DNA from: Nitrosomonadales bacterium
GTDB taxonomy: Bacteria > Pseudomonadota > Gammaproteobacteria > Burkholderiales > Gallionellaceae
DNA: 8,430 nucleotides
Assembly (NCBI GenBank): GCA_003235435.1
Contig: QJWF01000211.1
Span: 1 to 8,430, forward strand
Direction: 5' to 3'
Numbering within the stretch: the stretch's first letter is position 1; each line of letters begins with the position of its first letter. The notes under the pieces are model-generated. The model was not told the DNA's origin, did not search any database, and saw nothing but the letters and a program-made list of their open reading frames with translations. The position numbers and the translations under genes are program-made. Positions 6,528 to 8,430 of the stretch are shown one piece after another.

Positions 6528-7225
6528 TGCAGGCAGAGCGTGTGCTGGTGATGATACGTCACGGCAACAGCGACTGGAATCTGAGCAGCCGTTTCACTGG
6601 ATGGACCGACATTCCATTGAATGAAAAGGGAGTGGACCAGGCCGCCGCAGCCGGCAGGCGAATAGCTGCCGAGGGGCTGGAATTTGACGAAGTACATACC
6701 TCGGTGCTGCAGCGCACCCTTCAGACGGCAGACAGCCTGCTCGCAGAAACATCCCGAACACACATACCACGTTATTCTTGCTGGCGCCTGAACGAACGCC
6801 ATTATGGCCAGTTGCAGGGCTTGAACAAGCAGGAGATCTTCGCCATATGGGGAGAGCAGAGATCGCGCCGCTGGTGGCGCGGTTATTTCGAACCTCCTCC
6901 TCCGCTCGATATGGAAGATCCCCGCCACCCCCGCTTCGATCCTCTCTATTCTGAACTCGAACCGTCGCTTCTCCCTTGTAGCGAGAGCTTATCCGATTGC
7001 CAGCGCCGCCTGCTCCCCTATTGGAATGAAATATTGGCGCCCCGAATCGCGGACAAAGTCGGATTGCTGGTGATCAGCCACGGCAACACACTGCGAAGTA
7101 TGGTCATGCATCTTGAAAAGATAGATCCGGCAGCGATAGAGAAGGTGGAGATACCTTCTGGTGTGCCTCTTGTATATCGATTCGATGAAAAGCTGGAAGT
7201 GGTTGGGCGCGAATGGATGGAGTAA
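6524..7225 (+). CDS. gpmA: 2,3-bisphosphoglycerate-dependent phosphoglycerate mutase-like protein (GpmA type)
   Basis: This 233-residue protein follows the GpmA pattern closely: MIRHGNSDWNLSSRFTGW (10-27) with His13, Arg64 (SVLQRT), WRLNERHYGQLQGLNK (87-102) with Glu91, PYWNEILAP (165-173), ISHGNTLR (184-191) with His186, and PSGVPLVY (211-218). GpmA interconverts 3- and 2-phosphoglycerate in glycolysis. Three features are unusual. The RHGES motif reads RHGNS. The WRRGF/Y motif, whose arginines bind phosphate in E. coli GpmA, reads WWRGY. The chain stops soon after the last strand, without the 15-20 residue tail of E. coli GpmA. The enzyme may therefore be a paralogue with altered activity. 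The start is ATG 6524 (ATGA overlap with the previous stop) or the adjacent ATG 6527. The frame is open back to 6461, but that part is the previous gene in another frame. It is the last gene of the plus-strand operon. Confidence 0.85.
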   Translation: MMQAERVLVMIRHGNSDWNLSSRFTGWTDIPLNEKGVDQAAAAGRRIAAEGLEFDEVHTSVLQRTLQTADSLLAETSRTHIPRYSCWRLNERHYGQLQGLNKQEIFAIWGEQRSRRWWRGYFEPPPPLDMEDPRHPRFDPLYSELEPSLLPCSESLSDCQRRLLPYWNEILAPRIADKVGLLVISHGNTLRSMVMHLEKIDPAAIEKVEIPSGVPLVYRFDEKLEVVGREWME

Positions 7226-7226
7226 C

Positions 7227-7263
7227 CTGCGATTCGGTAATGTACGGTGATTGCCGATCGCAG
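7227..7263 (+). terminator. Candidate terminator hairpin between convergent genes
   Basis: The arms CTGCGAT-T-CGGTAAT (7227-7241) and ATTGCCGATCGCAG (7250-7263) pair over 14 positions with one bulged T and one G-T wobble, around an 8-base loop. The hairpin starts one base after the gpmA-like stop, in the 56-base gap before the end of the convergent protease gene. On the plus strand it is followed only by a weak T-rich stretch (ACTATTTTGATTT), and on the minus strand by no T run. Termination of the plus-strand operon is likely; classic Rho-independent action is uncertain. Confidence 0.5.
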
Positions 7264-7281
7264 ATTGACACTATTTTGATT

Positions 7282-8397
7282 TCACCCTCCAGACTGAAGG
7301 GTCACCTGCACCTCTCGACTTTTTCCATGGCGCGTCACGGTTATCCTGATTCTGTCGCCAACCCTGAAATCATCCAGGCGAGCGACATACTTGCTCACGC
7401 TGTCCACGGGTTTGCCTTCGATCTCGGTAATGATGTCTCCCGGAATAACGCTTCCATCCCGAGTGACTTCGACACCTTTCAATCCTGCTGCATCTGCAGC
7501 CGTGCCCGGGGGCACCCGCAGAATGACGACACCACTGATCTCCAGTATCGCGGTCAAGCGCTGATTGATGTCTTCGTCGACGCCAATGCCCAATGCCGGG
7601 CGTGTGTATTTGCCATGGCTGATCAGCTGCGGGACGACCCGGTTGATTGTGTCCACCGGCATTGCAAATCCGATGCCTGCGCTGGCGCCGCTCGGGCTGT
7701 ATATCGCGGTATTGATGCCAATCAGACGTCCGGCGGAATCGAGCAGCGGCCCGCCGGAATTTCCTGGGTTGATGGCTGCGTTGGTCTGGATAAGATGCTC
7801 CACGGTGTTGCCGTTCTCTTCGGTCAGCGAGCGGTCCAGCGCGGAGACGATGCCGTTGGTCAGCGTCCAGTCCAGACCGAACGGGTTGCCGATTGCATAC
7901 ACATTTTGCCCGACCCTGAGGTCGTGGCTGGTGCCTATGGGCAACGGCGGAGAAAGCTTCTGGCTGACCTTGATCTTGAGCACGGCGATATCGTGTATCG
8001 GGCTGGCACCGACCAAGCTGGCCGGATAGTCCTTGCCATTGGCCAGCCTGACCGTGGCCTCGCTGGCATCTTCGATGACATGGTAGTTGGTGATCACATG
8101 TCCGGATTCATCCCAGATGAATCCGGATCCGGTGCCGCGCGGGACGGAGAATATGTTGCGCGACCAGAAGTCCCGTACCTGCGAGCGGGTCGTGATGTAA
8201 ACCACCGAATCCCGTGAGTTTTCAAACAACCGGATAGTCGCTTTTTCTTCGACCGCCAGCTCACCACGTGGCGTCACCTGACGCGGTTCTGCATTTGCGC
8301 CATTGGCCTGAGGGACAAGAGACAACAGCAAACCGATCAGGGAAAGGAATATCGCTACGAACAGCGCGGCATTCAACAGGCGTGCAGTTGAAGACAT
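7282..8397 (-). CDS. HtrA/Deg-type trypsin-like serine protease, membrane-anchored, one PDZ domain
   Basis: This is an envelope quality-control serine protease of 371 residues. A hydrophobic segment at about 8-29 serves as an uncleaved anchor or signal peptide, placing the protease domain in the periplasm. The catalytic triad is His106 (TNYHVIEDA), Asp136 (HDIAVLKI) and Ser214 (INPGNSGGPL), with the oxyanion loop intact. A single PDZ domain covers about 268-367 (RPALGIGV, GVVILRVPPGTAADAAGL, GDIITEIEGKPV). DegP and DegQ have two PDZ domains. DegS has one PDZ and an anchor, but the loops here look more like general Deg1-type proteases, so I do not assign degS and its role in sigma-E control. 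I chose ATG 8397 because AGGA (8407-8404) lies six bases upstream. The frame stays open to ATG 8427 and the right edge, so a longer N-terminus is possible. Confidence 0.93.
   Translation of the reverse strand: MSSTARLLNAALFVAIFLSLIGLLLSLVPQANGANAEPRQVTPRGELAVEEKATIRLFENSRDSVVYITTRSQVRDFWSRNIFSVPRGTGSGFIWDESGHVITNYHVIEDASEATVRLANGKDYPASLVGASPIHDIAVLKIKVSQKLSPPLPIGTSHDLRVGQNVYAIGNPFGLDWTLTNGIVSALDRSLTEENGNTVEHLIQTNAAINPGNSGGPLLDSAGRLIGINTAIYSPSGASAGIGFAMPVDTINRVVPQLISHGKYTRPALGIGVDEDINQRLTAILEISGVVILRVPPGTAADAAGLKGVEVTRDGSVIPGDIITEIEGKPVDSVSKYVARLDDFRVGDRIRITVTRHGKSREVQVTLQSGG
8101..8127. repeat. Perfect 12-base inverted repeat inside the HtrA-type protease gene
   Basis: TCCGGATTCATC (8101-8112) and GATGAATCCGGA (8116-8127) are perfect reverse complements around a 3-base spacer, CCA. 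The repeat lies in the protease coding sequence and encodes the strand just before the catalytic histidine (SGFIWDESG). A stem this long with so short a loop would be stable in mRNA. No T run follows on either strand, so it is not an obvious terminator. It may be a coding coincidence. Confidence 0.8.
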
Positions 8398-8430
8398 GGA
8401 ATATCCTGGAGAGGAATTTCTGGTCATGTT

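Noticed and set aside
7213..8217. Plus-strand open frame of 334 residues opposite the protease gene
   Set aside because: It is antisense to a gene with an intact catalytic triad and PDZ domain. Its translation shows no domain I recognise and its Cys/Asp/Arg-rich makeup is typical of shadow frames.
1..8430. Mobile elements, CRISPR arrays, tRNA or rRNA genes, phage or defence genes
   Set aside because: No transposase or integrase-like protein, no regularly spaced direct repeats and no tRNA-like cloverleaf were seen on reading. Nearly all the sequence is taken up by metabolic or housekeeping-type genes.

Overview
The window is an ordinary-looking chromosomal segment of a moderately GC-rich proteobacterium. 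Gene content and protein style suggest a betaproteobacterium, possibly a Nitrosomonadales/Gallionellaceae relative; this is an impression from reading, not a database result. It is densely packed with nine protein genes. I see no RNA gene, insertion sequence, phage gene or CRISPR array.

Layout. (1) Bases 2-679 (+) hold the C-terminal part of a MalY/PatB-type PLP-dependent C-S lyase/aminotransferase, cut by the left edge. (2) Facing it is a four-gene operon on the minus strand, read from 4108 down to 689: a small DUF427 protein, egtB, egtD and an EamA/DMT-family transporter. Its genes are 3 bases apart, overlapping by one base, and 13 bases apart. (3) A gene-free stretch of about 240 bases (4109-4348) must hold the divergent promoters. 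(4) On the plus strand (4349-7225) is a second tightly coupled four-gene operon: a GNAT acyltransferase, a nitrilase-family amidohydrolase and two different histidine-phosphatase/phosphoglycerate-mutase family proteins. Every junction is a 4-base overlap (GTGA or ATGA). (5) This operon converges on an HtrA/Deg-type membrane-anchored serine protease (8397-7282, minus). A 37-base imperfect hairpin lies in the short gap between them.

How the genes work together. EgtD trimethylates histidine to hercynine. EgtB, a non-haem iron sulfoxide synthase, joins hercynine to a thiol donor. A PLP C-S lyase (EgtE role) then releases ergothioneine. No egtA or egtC is present here, and EgtB has features of the cysteine-using class (a Tyr-Tyr pair at 88-89, and FRNFF rather than FRNWD). 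A two-gene route plus a lyase is therefore plausible, and the PatB-like enzyme next door is a candidate for the lyase. The DMT transporter at the end of the operon is a candidate exporter of the product or an intermediate. The GNAT-nitrilase pair matches the two halves of proteins that are fused in other bacteria (the YhcX type). Its co-transcription with two phosphatase-fold proteins suggests an undescribed small-molecule pathway. The second of these proteins resembles GpmA but has changes close to the active site.
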